Below, one piece after another: positions 26,317 to 35,342 of a DNA stretch of 64,000 bases. Under the pieces are notes generated by a model that had not been told where the DNA came from, searched no databases, and saw only the letters and a list, made by a program, of their open reading frames with translations. The stretch is from NCBI RefSeq assembly GCF_009801115.1, contig NZ_VTOL01000001.1:620001-684000 (forward strand), given 5' to 3'. Made by a program: the position numbers and the translations under genes. The DNA is from Dyadobacter sp. 3J3 (lineage in GTDB: Bacteria > Bacteroidota > Bacteroidia > Cytophagales > Spirosomataceae). Every line of letters starts with the position of its first letter. Position 1 is the stretch's first letter.

Positions 26317-27306
26317 TTGAAAAATCCGGATTTTAAATGGTCTGAAAACTGTCTGGAAACAAGACTGTATATCCAGCATTTCGTCACAGACATTCCCTTG
26401 TCTTTTGAGGCTTTTTTGTATCAAACAGCAAGCCATCTGAATGAGACAAATACTACTAAAACATTTTCATTTTATCTGTTTCGGATAGAAGAGCTTCCTT
26501 CTGTTGCCTGCATTCACTTTTCTAAGAATGATAACAATTTTATCTCTCGGACACATGCTCCTTTCGGTGGGATTCAATGTGACGAAAAATGTAATGCGGA
26601 GGAGCTGATTTTTCTGCTGCGGTGTGTTGAAAATTGGTTCTCAATGCAAACTGAACCCATTTTGATTGTAAAAACTTCTCCAACCTGTTATAATCCAACC
26701 TCAAAAAATAGTTTAATTTCCAAAACTTACGCATTTTTGGGTTATAATATCAACGATAAGCTCATCAATTATCACATCCAAATTTCCCAATCCCCATTTT
26801 TTCGGAATATTAATTATGCTGAGGTGAGAAGACTAGCCAAATGCAAAAAATCAGGCTTTCGCGCAGGCTTATACGACGAGCCGGATATTGAAATTGTTTA
26901 TACCTTTATTAAAGAAAGCAGAATAGCCAAAGGATATTTGATGTCGATGACATTTGAACAATTGGAATCATTGATAAATAATTTTCCGAAGCAGTGCAAG
27001 ATATTTGTAGTAAAAATTGAAGGTAAAATAATTGCTCTGACAGTTACAATTTTAGTTTGTAAAGGCATATTATATAATTTTATGCCAGCTGATCTCGCTA
27101 CCTACAAAAGTTTCAGTCCGATGGTATACCTCATGGAAACAGTTTATAACTATTGTCAAAAAGAAGAAATAGGGATTCTTGATCTGGGCGTTTCGCTGGA
27201 TAGTAATGGCAACGAAAAACCTGGTCTTTTAAAATTTAAGAAAAATCTTGGCGGAATAAAATCATTTAAAATTAGCTATCAAAAGCAATTAAAATCTTTG
27301 AATTAA
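26317..27306 (+). CDS. GNAT / FemAB-like acyltransferase, unknown substrate
   Basis: 329 aa beginning with TTG at 26317; no in-frame ATG is better placed. The second half has the look of the FemAB / BioF2-like acetyltransferase group: EVRRLAKCKKSGFRAG (about 170), FIKESRIAKG, IFVVKIEGKIIALTVTILVCKGILYNFMPADLATYKSFSPMVYLMETVY and ILDLGVSLDSNGNEKPGLLKFKKNLGG, where the late GLxxFKxxLGG-type motif is characteristic. Such enzymes acylate sugars or lipids, often in surface polysaccharide pathways, which fits the neighbours. Its stop overlaps the stop of the convergent methyltransferase gene by 3 bases. Confidence 0.7.
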   Translation: MKNPDFKWSENCLETRLYIQHFVTDIPLSFEAFLYQTASHLNETNTTKTFSFYLFRIEELPSVACIHFSKNDNNFISRTHAPFGGIQCDEKCNAEELIFLLRCVENWFSMQTEPILIVKTSPTCYNPTSKNSLISKTYAFLGYNINDKLINYHIQISQSPFFRNINYAEVRRLAKCKKSGFRAGLYDEPDIEIVYTFIKESRIAKGYLMSMTFEQLESLINNFPKQCKIFVVKIEGKIIALTVTILVCKGILYNFMPADLATYKSFSPMVYLMETVYNYCQKEEIGILDLGVSLDSNGNEKPGLLKFKKNLGGIKSFKISYQKQLKSLN

Positions 27307-27947
27307 ATACCCAGACAATTCCCCTCTTTGTAAAAAACCGTTGAGCAGCTTTCATGGCCAACAATCGGTAACATTCCACGAAAATCGATGCTTTTATACC
27401 CTTTTTTTGTCATAAAATCTTTTGCTGGCTGATACCAGTCGCGCTCTGAGTTATCCAAAATTAGGACGCCGTCTTCCGTTAAGTACTGAGCAGCAAAAGC
27501 AGTACATTTTACGCGATTGCGGCCGTCAACGACAATAATGTTATATTTTTTTCCTTCGTTTTTTACAGCTTCAACATAAGAATCTCCTTGGGGACGAGAG
27601 AAAACGGTGGAGTTTGCGGGAAGTTTTGATTTAATGATTTCGATCCATTGTGCGTCATGTTCAACGGCAGCGATATGTTTCACACGAGCTCCGTACCAAC
27701 GCGTAGAATTTCCCGAACCATATTCAAAAACTTCAAAATGCGGCTTGATTCTTGGTTCAAGAAAAAAGATAAATGAATAGGTATACCAAGGCAATGGATT
27801 TCCGGCAGCGTCAACAGATTGTTTGGAATGAAAACTCCTGAACCAACCGTATTCTTTCAAAGCACTTTTCAGATAAAGTTGAACGGCTCCGCCAAAACCT
27901 ACTGAATTTAGAAGTCCCCAACTCTGCTTTTTTAAAAACTTAACCAT
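27303..27947 (-). CDS. SAM-dependent methyltransferase-like protein
   Basis: 214 aa. The N-terminal half carries LPWYTYSFIFFLEPRIKP, then a class I methyltransferase core: FEYGSGNSTRWYG (SAM-binding motif I, about residues 92-104), HIAAVEHDAQWIEII (motif II), YNIIVVDGRNRVKC (motif IV, about 137-150) and LTEDGVLILDNSER. The substrate is unknown; similar proteins occur in polysaccharide clusters. No signal peptide. The start is ATG at 27947. Confidence 0.78.
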   Translation of the reverse strand: MVKFLKKQSWGLLNSVGFGGAVQLYLKSALKEYGWFRSFHSKQSVDAAGNPLPWYTYSFIFFLEPRIKPHFEVFEYGSGNSTRWYGARVKHIAAVEHDAQWIEIIKSKLPANSTVFSRPQGDSYVEAVKNEGKKYNIIVVDGRNRVKCTAFAAQYLTEDGVLILDNSERDWYQPAKDFMTKKGYKSIDFRGMLPIVGHESCSTVFYKEGNCLGI

Positions 27948-28122
27948 TTTATTCGCTTATTCCGAAAGATATTTATAACAATTTTGACCCTCAAATTTTG
28001 AAATTTCCGATGGTGCTCCGAATCTCCAATTTTGCATAGGGGGTGCAAATATACTACATTAGCACTCAATTTTAATATTTGTATTGATAGCGGGAATAAT
28101 TTCAAAATCCCTCAGTTTTAGA

Positions 28123-29004
28123 ATGAAATTAAAAACGATAAAGACGGTTCTGGGCCACCCTTTAAACAAAGACAGAAAGGTAAAAGCATTGATGACACTC
28201 TTCAAAAGAGGCCTGGTCATTCGCTTACATAAACATCCGATGGTCTATCCGTTTGTCGAGCATGTTTCGCTGGTTGTGGATAAGGGCATGTCGAGCGCGG
28301 AACTGCAAATTTATACCGGCTTATACGATACAAATGAGATGCTTTTTGTGATGCATTACCTGCGTCCGGAAGATACATTTGTGGACGTGGGCGCCAATAT
28401 CGGCGTTTATTCCGTTCTGGCATCGGGAATTACCGGCGCAAAATCTTTATCCTTTGAACCGATTCCTTCAACTTTTGCGAACCTGAAACGCAATATCAAT
28501 TACAATAATTTACAAGACCGCTCGGAGCTTTATAACCTGGGCGTTGGCGATAAAGAGGAAATTTTGATTTTCTCAAATTCTCTGGATGCGATCAATCACG
28601 TGATTAATGATACAACCTTTGGCGGTCCGGTTACCGAAGTCCCGGTAAATTCGCTGGATAATCTGTTGGTTGATAAGAACATTAATTTATTAAAAATCGA
28701 TGTGGAAGGTTTTGAAGCCAATGTAATCAACGGTGCCTCAAAAACATTGGAAAGACCGGAGTTGAAAATTATTATCATGGAAACTAACGGCCTTTCAGAT
28801 CAATACGAATTTGGCCAGAATTATATCCATGACAAACTTTTGAGCCTTGGTTTTGTGCCTTATAATTATTTCCCTGCTGAAAGGAAACTAACTAAAATAA
28901 CCGCTACGAATCCTGAGAACACGATTTATATCCGTGATCTTGCTTTTGTCGAAAAACGGATTAAAACATCGAGAAAAATTAAATTGGGGAATGATTTGAT
29001 ATAG
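28123..29004 (+). CDS. FkbM family methyltransferase
   Basis: 293 aa from the ATG at 28123. An upstream TTG at 28084 would add 13 residues; neither start has a clear ribosome-binding site. The FkbM class I methyltransferase signature is clear: FVDVGANIGVYSVLAS (motif I), SFEPIPSTFANLKRNINYNN, and the later NLLKIDVEGFEANVINGAS (DVEG motif). FkbM enzymes O-methylate sugars or other hydroxyls and are common in exopolysaccharide and LPS clusters. Confidence 0.88.
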   Translation: MKLKTIKTVLGHPLNKDRKVKALMTLFKRGLVIRLHKHPMVYPFVEHVSLVVDKGMSSAELQIYTGLYDTNEMLFVMHYLRPEDTFVDVGANIGVYSVLASGITGAKSLSFEPIPSTFANLKRNINYNNLQDRSELYNLGVGDKEEILIFSNSLDAINHVINDTTFGGPVTEVPVNSLDNLLVDKNINLLKIDVEGFEANVINGASKTLERPELKIIIMETNGLSDQYEFGQNYIHDKLLSLGFVPYNYFPAERKLTKITATNPENTIYIRDLAFVEKRIKTSRKIKLGNDLI

Positions 29005-29077
29005 GGCGGTTGGCGATCAGCTTTTCATATTATCGTAAGAATAGAAATGACGGTTGAGCCGAAATTTTATTGCAAAA

Positions 29078-30577
29078 TTATTTCAAAAACCTTTTATGCA
29101 AACCGGTTACGAGATCGTTTATTTCTTCTGAAATTTTAAATCGAACGATAAGAACGATAAAAAGCAAAAGAATAATTGAAGAACGTAGAGCCATCATGAA
29201 CATGGATGACAAAATGGTTTTATGATACTCCGGCGTCAATAAGGTCAAACCGTACAGTATGACCAGTATGATCGCTACCTGAATCGTTTTGTTGGTAAAA
29301 GGCAAAACGCCAAATTTGCGCCAAACAAAGATCATACGCGCCATGGAATAAACAAAAGTGGTCAAAGCAGTAGCGATCGCAGCACCAAGAATTCCGTAAA
29401 TTGGTATGAGCCAGATATTCAGCAGAAGTCCAACAACAGCGGATACAATAATAAACAAAGTTGAAAATTTGAAGAATTTTGAATACATAATAATCTCTGT
29501 ATTCAAGCCTGTGGCAATATCAAAAACCTTGACCATAGAAAGAAAGAGCACTACATATTTCCCTGCTCCATAGGTTGCTCCCTTGGGGATCAAAAAGAAG
29601 ATATCATCAATATTCGACCAGATCAGTAAAAATACTACACCGCCGGCAATAAGCTGGTTCAACGCTGATTTCTGGTTCATTGTGCGAACATGTGCATAAT
29701 CTCCCTTTACTAACGCAGCAGAAATTAAGGGTATAGAAATCTGCGCAATGGCCTTCCTCGGAATTTCTATAATTCCCGCGAGGTAAGTTGCAATGATGAA
29801 AATTCCTGCACTGACCAGACCTTTTTCACCGGCCACCATTGTTCGGTCGATGAAGAGCATTAGACTAACACCAAGTCCACCAAGTAAAGTAAAACTGCCA
29901 TATCCAAGCATTTGGCGCACCAACTGTTTGGTCAATATTTTTTTGTTTGGAAGCCGCCAGTACAATTTCCCGATCTGTTTGATATATCCAAAAAGGATAA
30001 TTATTGCCAGACCATATGAAGCGACGTATAAGTAAAGCATTACTTCAAAACTAAGCCAGCCGAATCCAAACATCAGGATCAGCAGAACATTCGCTATTTT
30101 GAGATAAACTTCACGAATAAAGTTAGGGACAGCGATCCGTGAATTGTTCCGGCAATACGCTTCGAGCACTGTGATGTAAATCCAGAATGTCGTTAACGGA
30201 ATAACCAGAAAATGGTATTTCAACAGCATCGGCGAGTTTTCTGCGAAATATGCATGGATCGCCGGTGTAAAAATCAGGTAAAAAATCCCAAAAATAATTC
30301 CACCAATGAATGGGAGAAAAAGCAAAAAAGGAAGAATCCCGTTATGCCCTTCTTCATCATCACGGAAAAGACTGAAAAATTTGTCCGCAATAAAGGGAGT
30401 TCCCAAATGAGCAAAAGCTGCAAAAAGCAAACTATTTTCCAAAAGCAAACGGGAAAGTCCCAGCTGTTCTACGGATAGAAATTTCGTAGAAACATACATC
30501 TGATTGACTATACCAATCCCTACACCAATGTATGATCCAAGACCTGCTTTAAGACTCTGACGAACAACGATTCCCAC
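29078..30577 (-). CDS. Wzx-type polysaccharide flippase (MOP superfamily)
   Basis: 499 aa starting with GTG at 30577. About 12-14 hydrophobic helices spread over the whole length, with few charged residues, fit the MATE/MOP polysaccharide-biosynthesis family, which flips lipid-linked oligosaccharide units across the inner membrane. The N-terminus (RQSLKAGLGSYIGVGIGIVNQMYVS) matches the start of this family in Bacteroidota. It lies 9 bp from the epimerase gene on the same strand and is probably translated from the same transcript. Confidence 0.88.
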   Translation of the reverse strand: MGIVVRQSLKAGLGSYIGVGIGIVNQMYVSTKFLSVEQLGLSRLLLENSLLFAAFAHLGTPFIADKFFSLFRDDEEGHNGILPFLLFLPFIGGIIFGIFYLIFTPAIHAYFAENSPMLLKYHFLVIPLTTFWIYITVLEAYCRNNSRIAVPNFIREVYLKIANVLLILMFGFGWLSFEVMLYLYVASYGLAIIILFGYIKQIGKLYWRLPNKKILTKQLVRQMLGYGSFTLLGGLGVSLMLFIDRTMVAGEKGLVSAGIFIIATYLAGIIEIPRKAIAQISIPLISAALVKGDYAHVRTMNQKSALNQLIAGGVVFLLIWSNIDDIFFLIPKGATYGAGKYVVLFLSMVKVFDIATGLNTEIIMYSKFFKFSTLFIIVSAVVGLLLNIWLIPIYGILGAAIATALTTFVYSMARMIFVWRKFGVLPFTNKTIQVAIILVILYGLTLLTPEYHKTILSSMFMMALRSSIILLLFIVLIVRFKISEEINDLVTGLHKRFLK

Positions 30578-30586
30578 TCTGAAAGT

Positions 30587-31687
30587 CTAGTTAGCGTATT
30601 TTTGGATCAATATTTCTGCGATACGTTCAGCGGCACGTCCGTCCCAAAACGGAGGAATTATGCCTTCTTTCACCCTTCCGGCAAGGATATCCTGTACCTT
30701 CTCAGCAACAGAAATTGGATCCAGGTCACTTAGTAAAATGTTTGTTCCCAATTCCACTGTTACCGGGCGTTCTGTGCTTGCACGGAAGGTAAGGCATGGT
30801 ACTTGCAGATACGTTGTTTCTTCCTGAATTCCGCCTGAATCGGTGATGATCAAAGCAGAGTTTTCCATTAAATGTAAAAATTCAAGATAACCCTGCGGCT
30901 CCATTAAAATTACATTTTCAAGACTTTGCAGTTCATCCAGCAAACCCCAGGTTTCCATATTTTTCAGCGTTCTTGGATGAACAGGAAAAAGGACGGTTTT
31001 GCTTTTTGAAGTTTCTTTGATGATCTTTAAAATATTGGTCAGTCCTTCCTGAAAATCTACGTTACTTGGACGGTGCATCGTCATCAAAACATACGACTTC
31101 GGCTCTAAACCAAGATCTTTTACAAGTGTCAATGTCGACGCTTTTTGACGATAATGTACCAAAGAATCAATCATCACGTTTCCGACAAAATGCACTTTCG
31201 TATCCGGAATATTTTCTATTTTCAGATTGTCAATTCCTGCTTGTTCTGTCACAAAAAGATCGTCTGCGATGCAGTCGGTCATGATCCGGTTGATTTCTTC
31301 CGGCATTCCACGATCTCCGCTTCTTAATCCTGCTTCTACGTGAACGACTGGAATATGTTCTTTCACAGCCACCATTGCGCAGGCAATCGTTGAGTTTACA
31401 TCCCCTACCACCAAGACAACATCCGGTTTTTCAGCCAGCATCACCTGCTCAAATTCGATCATAATCTTGGCCGTCTGCTGCGTATGCGAACCTCCGCCGA
31501 TACCCAGGAAATAATCAGGTTTTGGCAATTCAAGCTGATTAAAAAATACATCCGACATACGGGCATCGTAATGCTGACCGGTATGAATGATTTTTGAATC
31601 GATTTCAGGATGCTGTAAAAAAGCGCGGTGCAACGGAGCCACTTTCATGAAGTTAGGACGGGCACCAACAATACTCAGGATTTTCAT
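30587..31687 (-). CDS. wecB: UDP-N-acetylglucosamine 2-epimerase (non-hydrolysing)
   Basis: 366 aa. It interconverts UDP-GlcNAc and UDP-ManNAc, the first committed step to ManNAc or ManNAcA sugars. The family order is clear: KILSIVGARPNFMKVAPLHRA at the start, THTGQHYD-type HTGQHYDARMSDVFF, VVGDVNSTIACAMVA, VHVEAGLRSGDRGMPEEINR, and late LIITDSGGIQEETTYLQVPCLTFRASTERPVTVELGTN. The gene ends 9 bp from the flippase gene and 26 bp after the glycosyltransferase gene, all on the same strand. Confidence 0.94.
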   Translation of the reverse strand: MKILSIVGARPNFMKVAPLHRAFLQHPEIDSKIIHTGQHYDARMSDVFFNQLELPKPDYFLGIGGGSHTQQTAKIMIEFEQVMLAEKPDVVLVVGDVNSTIACAMVAVKEHIPVVHVEAGLRSGDRGMPEEINRIMTDCIADDLFVTEQAGIDNLKIENIPDTKVHFVGNVMIDSLVHYRQKASTLTLVKDLGLEPKSYVLMTMHRPSNVDFQEGLTNILKIIKETSKSKTVLFPVHPRTLKNMETWGLLDELQSLENVILMEPQGYLEFLHLMENSALIITDSGGIQEETTYLQVPCLTFRASTERPVTVELGTNILLSDLDPISVAEKVQDILAGRVKEGIIPPFWDGRAAERIAEILIQKYAN

Positions 31688-31713
31688 TTTTTAATCAACA
31701 GAATTTAAACAGA

Positions 31714-32925
31714 TCAGTGCGCCAGAACATAATTGAAAGCAACCATGTATTCTTTCAGCACACTGTGTATATTGATTTCTTCTTTTATTATGCGCAACGA
31801 ATTCACACCAAAGGTGCTGATTTTTCCGGGATCTTGTAGCAACGTTTTCATTTTAAGGTTCAGACTTTCCTGATTTCCGTTTTCAAAATAATAACCATTG
31901 TATCCATCTCTCACCAAACGTCTTTCTGTACCATCGGCAACGGAACAAATAACAGGTTTGGCAAAACACATGGCATCGTTAATCGATAATCCGCCCATGC
32001 CGCCTAGTAAATAGATTGACGAAACATGCAGATATTTACCCAATGCAAGTGCGTCATACACGCCTCCGACGAATTTTACATGATCGATCACTTCAAGTTT
32101 TTCAGCAAGTTTTTTAAGATTTTCTTCCTCCGGACCGAACCCAACAACGACCAGTTCAATATCGGGGAAAAATCTTTTCAAATCTTTAACCGATTGAATC
32201 AACATATCCACACGTTTCCATTTCACCAATCTTCCTACATGAATAACGCGGTGCGGATTAGCAGGCAAAATATCAGGCTGTTTTAAAACTTCCTCATAAG
32301 CGGTGAGCAATTCGTCTGTATCAGGAGAATTGGCTGCAATAAATATTTTCTCTTTGGGCACGCCGTAACTTCCAATAATATCCCGGCCTTCATCATAATA
32401 ATTGATATGCGCATCCGCCAGGGGAAGATATAATTTTCTAAGCCAGGTTATTGCACGGAAATAAAGTGCGCCTTTCCAGTTCTTTTTATTAGCATCAAGA
32501 TCTTCGGTAATATTTTGTCCGGAATAATAATACTCCTGGCTTTTCCCCCAATAAGCCGTATTAAAAGGAATATCGCGACAAATTAATTTTGCACCGATTT
32601 TTTTTAGCTTGAAATAAAACGGAGGATTCAGTACCAGTTGCAGAAAATACGGCCAGGATGACATTACTATTATGTCTGGTTTTATTTCCTGTAAAGTCGG
32701 GATAAGATTTTCAAAAAAAGACTTTCCGTACCAGGTTGTAAACTCGGGAAGTTCTATCAACCGAAAGTTTGCGGCTGATTTATCTTCCTTCACACCGGCG
32801 CCAAGGGCTTTGCTTTGTTGGGTAGGTTTGACGAGAAGAACTTCGATTCCATAGTCAGAAACCATTTTATTCAATATCAATGCAAAATAATGCGGCAACC
32901 CCGCCATAACAAAACAAACACGCAT
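31714..32925 (-). CDS. Glycosyltransferase family 4 (GT-B fold)
   Basis: 403 aa. The C-terminal Rossmann domain contains HRVIHVGRLVKWKRVDMLIQSV, followed by ELVVVGFGPEEENLKKLAEKLE and the nucleotide-sugar binding block YLLGGMGGLSINDAMCFAKPVICS. The N-terminal half is a normal acceptor-binding domain. The donor and acceptor sugars are unknown. It is in the flippase / epimerase transcription unit. Confidence 0.9.
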   Translation of the reverse strand: MRVCFVMAGLPHYFALILNKMVSDYGIEVLLVKPTQQSKALGAGVKEDKSAANFRLIELPEFTTWYGKSFFENLIPTLQEIKPDIIVMSSWPYFLQLVLNPPFYFKLKKIGAKLICRDIPFNTAYWGKSQEYYYSGQNITEDLDANKKNWKGALYFRAITWLRKLYLPLADAHINYYDEGRDIIGSYGVPKEKIFIAANSPDTDELLTAYEEVLKQPDILPANPHRVIHVGRLVKWKRVDMLIQSVKDLKRFFPDIELVVVGFGPEEENLKKLAEKLEVIDHVKFVGGVYDALALGKYLHVSSIYLLGGMGGLSINDAMCFAKPVICSVADGTERRLVRDGYNGYYFENGNQESLNLKMKTLLQDPGKISTFGVNSLRIIKEEINIHSVLKEYMVAFNYVLAH

Positions 32926-33063
32926 GCGTCAGAAATCTTGTGGTAATTCCTGCAAAAGTACACATTCGCAGACAATTTTAAGAGGGGAAGAAATGTTTCG
33001 CTTACTTTAATACAATGATTATAAAAGTAGCGCGGGGAAATTTGAAGTTTTTAAAACTCAAAA

Positions 33064-33095
33064 CAAGCGAAACCAATTTGATATGACCTCGCTTG
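33064..33095 (-). terminator. Possible terminator after the UDP-sugar dehydrogenase gene
   Basis: Seven-bp arms (33064-33070 and 33089-33095) and a T-rich flank on the minus strand. The hairpin is modest, so the call is tentative. Confidence 0.35.
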
Positions 33096-33106
33096 CTGAG
33101 CCAATT

Positions 33107-34375
33107 TTATAATCGAGAATCAACAGAATCTTTTGGTAGTGTCGATTTCAAGTCGAAAAGAACTGAATTTGTATTCGTAAAATCAGTCAGTTTTAATTCT
33201 TTAAAAGTATCATGTGCAACGGCTAATACAACCGCTTCATATTTGCCGTTTGGTTTGTCTGATAAATTGATATCATACTCATGCTTTACCTCTTCTGCCG
33301 AAGCCCAGGAATCATACACGTCAACCTGCATACCGAAATCTTTCAATTCTTTATATACATCAACAACACGCGTATTTCGAATATCCGGGCAATTTTCCTT
33401 AAAGGTAATACCCAAAATCAATACGCGGCTGCCTTCTATTTTATGTCCTTTTTTGATTAAAAGTTTGACCAGTTTGTTAGCGACAAAAACGCCCATCATA
33501 TCATTAACGCGACGGCCCGAAAGAATTACCTGCGGATAATAACCAAGCGATTCTGCCTTATAAGCCAGATAATAAGGGTCAACGCCAATGCAATGCCCGC
33601 CTACCAAACCTGGTTTATATTTCAGGAAATTCCATTTCGTTCCGGCCGCTTCCAAAACTTCCGTCGTATCAATTCCCATCCTGTCAAAGATCAATGCCAA
33701 TTCATTAACGAAGGAAATATTGACGTCGCGCTGTGCATTTTCAATCGCTTTGGAAGCTTCAGCAACTTTAATACTTGATGCCAAATGTGTTCCGGCTTCG
33801 ATGATAGAACCATATAACGTATTGACAAATTCGCCAATTTCCGGCGTGGACCCCGACGTAACTTTTTTAATTTTGGTTAACGTATTCACTTTGTCACCCG
33901 GATTAATACGTTCAGGAGAGTAACCGCAGAAGAAATCAACATTAAACTTTAATCCGCTTACTCTTTCCAAAACAGGAACACAATCTTCTTCGGTACAACC
34001 CGGATAAACGGTCGATTCGTAAATTACGATATCACCTTTTTTCAACACCTTCCCAACTGTATCGCTGGCTTTCAAAAGTGGACCAAGATCCGGTTTTTTG
34101 TAGTTATCAATAGGCGTCGGAACCGTTACAATGAATATATTACAACTTGCCAACGCTGACAATTCGTCTGAAAATTGTAGATCCTGAACACGTTGTAAAT
34201 CCTCCGAAGAAACTTCCTGCGTTCTGTCATATCCACGTTTCAATTCGGAAACGCGCTCCTTGTTGATATCAAAACCAAGCACTGAATATTTCCGGCTGAA
34301 TTCTACCGCCAACGGCAGACCAACATAACCAAGACCAATAATTGCAATTTTACTTGCAGCAATTTCTGACAACAT
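33107..34375 (-). CDS. UDP-N-acetyl-hexosamine 6-dehydrogenase (TviB / WbpA / WbpO type)
   Basis: 422 aa. It oxidises C6 of UDP-GlcNAc or a related UDP-HexNAc to the uronic acid with two NAD+. The N-terminal Rossmann motif is GLGYVGLPLA from residue 14. FCGYSPERINPGDK and SGSTPE are typical of the TviB/WbpO branch. GTKWNFLKYKPGLVGGHCIGVDPYYL holds the catalytic Cys (C262). The C-terminal Rossmann half contains LGITFKENCPDIRNTRVVDV. The ATG at 34375 leaves a compact N-terminus. With the 2-epimerase it indicates a HexNAcA- or ManNAc-containing polymer. Confidence 0.93.
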   Translation of the reverse strand: MLSEIAASKIAIIGLGYVGLPLAVEFSRKYSVLGFDINKERVSELKRGYDRTQEVSSEDLQRVQDLQFSDELSALASCNIFIVTVPTPIDNYKKPDLGPLLKASDTVGKVLKKGDIVIYESTVYPGCTEEDCVPVLERVSGLKFNVDFFCGYSPERINPGDKVNTLTKIKKVTSGSTPEIGEFVNTLYGSIIEAGTHLASSIKVAEASKAIENAQRDVNISFVNELALIFDRMGIDTTEVLEAAGTKWNFLKYKPGLVGGHCIGVDPYYLAYKAESLGYYPQVILSGRRVNDMMGVFVANKLVKLLIKKGHKIEGSRVLILGITFKENCPDIRNTRVVDVYKELKDFGMQVDVYDSWASAEEVKHEYDINLSDKPNGKYEAVVLAVAHDTFKELKLTDFTNTNSVLFDLKSTLPKDSVDSRL

Positions 34376-34484
34376 TTTTGGTAAAATTTAAAACGAGGAC
34401 ATAAAACTAGCCATATTAATTATGATCAGAAAATTTTGGGAGAATCTGTGATATTGGGATTGTGAAATCATGAGCAGAATATAG

Positions 34485-34519
34485 ATTCTTTAAGATCACA
34501 AATTGTGATCTTAAAGAAT
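34485..34519. promoter_or_regulatory. Palindrome 1 upstream of the ORF6N gene (possible operator)
   Basis: Perfect 17-bp arms around one central A, with core GATCACAAATTGTGATC. There is no T run next to it, so it is unlikely to be a terminator. It shares the TCACAAATTGTGA core with palindrome 2 and resembles the palindrome inside the ORF6N coding sequence. Confidence 0.65.
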
Positions 34520-34619
34520 GGCAATGAAGCCTGATTCAGATACAATTTCCAAGATTCTAAACAGTCCCCAGATGTAGATTTTGTGATAGATTTATATTAT
34601 AAAATTACAAAACCGTAAT

Positions 34620-34660
34620 ACCATTCTCTAAGGTCACAAATTGTGACCTTAGAGAATGGT
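34620..34660. promoter_or_regulatory. Palindrome 2 upstream of the ORF6N gene (possible operator)
   Basis: Perfect 20-bp arms around one central A, with core AAGGTCACAAATTGTGACCTT. It lies 61 bases before the ORF6N ATG. A half-site (GCTGTGACCT) follows at about 34667-34676. Together with palindrome 1 this is the structure of the 346-bp gap 34376-34721; nothing else is seen in it. Confidence 0.7.
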
Positions 34661-34721
34661 TAAATAGCTGTGACCTAAAAACAATTTTTCAGTATTCTAT
34701 ACAATTTCAAAAACTGAACTT

Positions 34722-35219
34722 ATGGAACTGATCGCTATACAAAACAAGGTATTCACGCTTCGTGGACAAAAAGTTATGCTGGATTTTGATTTGGCAGAAA
34801 TGTATGAAGTTGAAACCAAAGTTTTAAAACAATCTGTAAGACGAAATATTGACCGATTCCCCTCAGATTTCATGTTTGAACTCACAAAAATCGAAATGGA
34901 AAACTTGAGGTCACAAAATGTGACCTCAAGTTGGGGAGGTCTTCGTTACCTACCATTTGCATTTACAGAACAAGGCGTTGCAATGCTTTCGACAATTCTA
35001 AAAAGCCAGAAAGCACTACAAGTAAACATTACTATTATGCGTGCCTTTGTTATGATCAGGCAATATTATTCAGATTCAACGGAATTGAAACAGCGCATTG
35101 AAAGCCTGGAAATTGAGATGCAGGTCAAATTTAAAGACATTTATGAAGCGTTGAATTTCCTTTTAAATCCGCCAAATCCTGAACGCAAAGCAATAGGATT
35201 TAAAAATAGTCACCAATAA
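34722..35219 (+). CDS. ORF6N-domain DNA-binding protein
   Basis: 165 aa. The ORF6N domain (KilA-N related, common in phage and bacterial regulatory proteins) covers about residues 5-95: VFTLRGQKVMLDFDLAEMYEVETKVLKQSVRRN, then FPSDFMFELTK and the strongly conserved LRSQNVTSSWGGLRYLPFAFTEQGVAMLSTIL. The C-terminal 60 residues include a coiled coil (ELKQRIESLEIEMQVKFKDIYEALNFLL). The codons for LRSQNVTSS contain a palindrome like those upstream. The exact role is unknown; DNA binding is inferred from the domain. It sits alone in the polysaccharide cluster and may be a mobile-element remnant or a local regulator. Confidence 0.88.
   Translation: MELIAIQNKVFTLRGQKVMLDFDLAEMYEVETKVLKQSVRRNIDRFPSDFMFELTKIEMENLRSQNVTSSWGGLRYLPFAFTEQGVAMLSTILKSQKALQVNITIMRAFVMIRQYYSDSTELKQRIESLEIEMQVKFKDIYEALNFLLNPPNPERKAIGFKNSHQ
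34902..34932. promoter_or_regulatory. Palindrome 3, inside the ORF6N coding sequence
   Basis: 14-bp arms around a 3-nt AAA centre, of the form ACTTGAGGTCACA / TGTGACCTCAAGT. It encodes LRSQNVTSS of the ORF6N protein and shares GGTCACA / TGTGACC with palindrome 2. Confidence 0.6.
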
Positions 35220-35342
35220 CAGTTCCATCAAACACCAATTAAATTTCTTCTCCCACATATTTTTAAAGACATCTTAACGCCGAAATTGTAACTTTGACTT
35301 TTCTGCAAAGTTTCGAATAAGCATAATCTGTTTTTTAAATCT

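Noticed and set aside
34485-34660. The two upstream palindromes as terminators
   Set aside because: Neither is followed by a T run on either strand, and both share a sequence-specific core.
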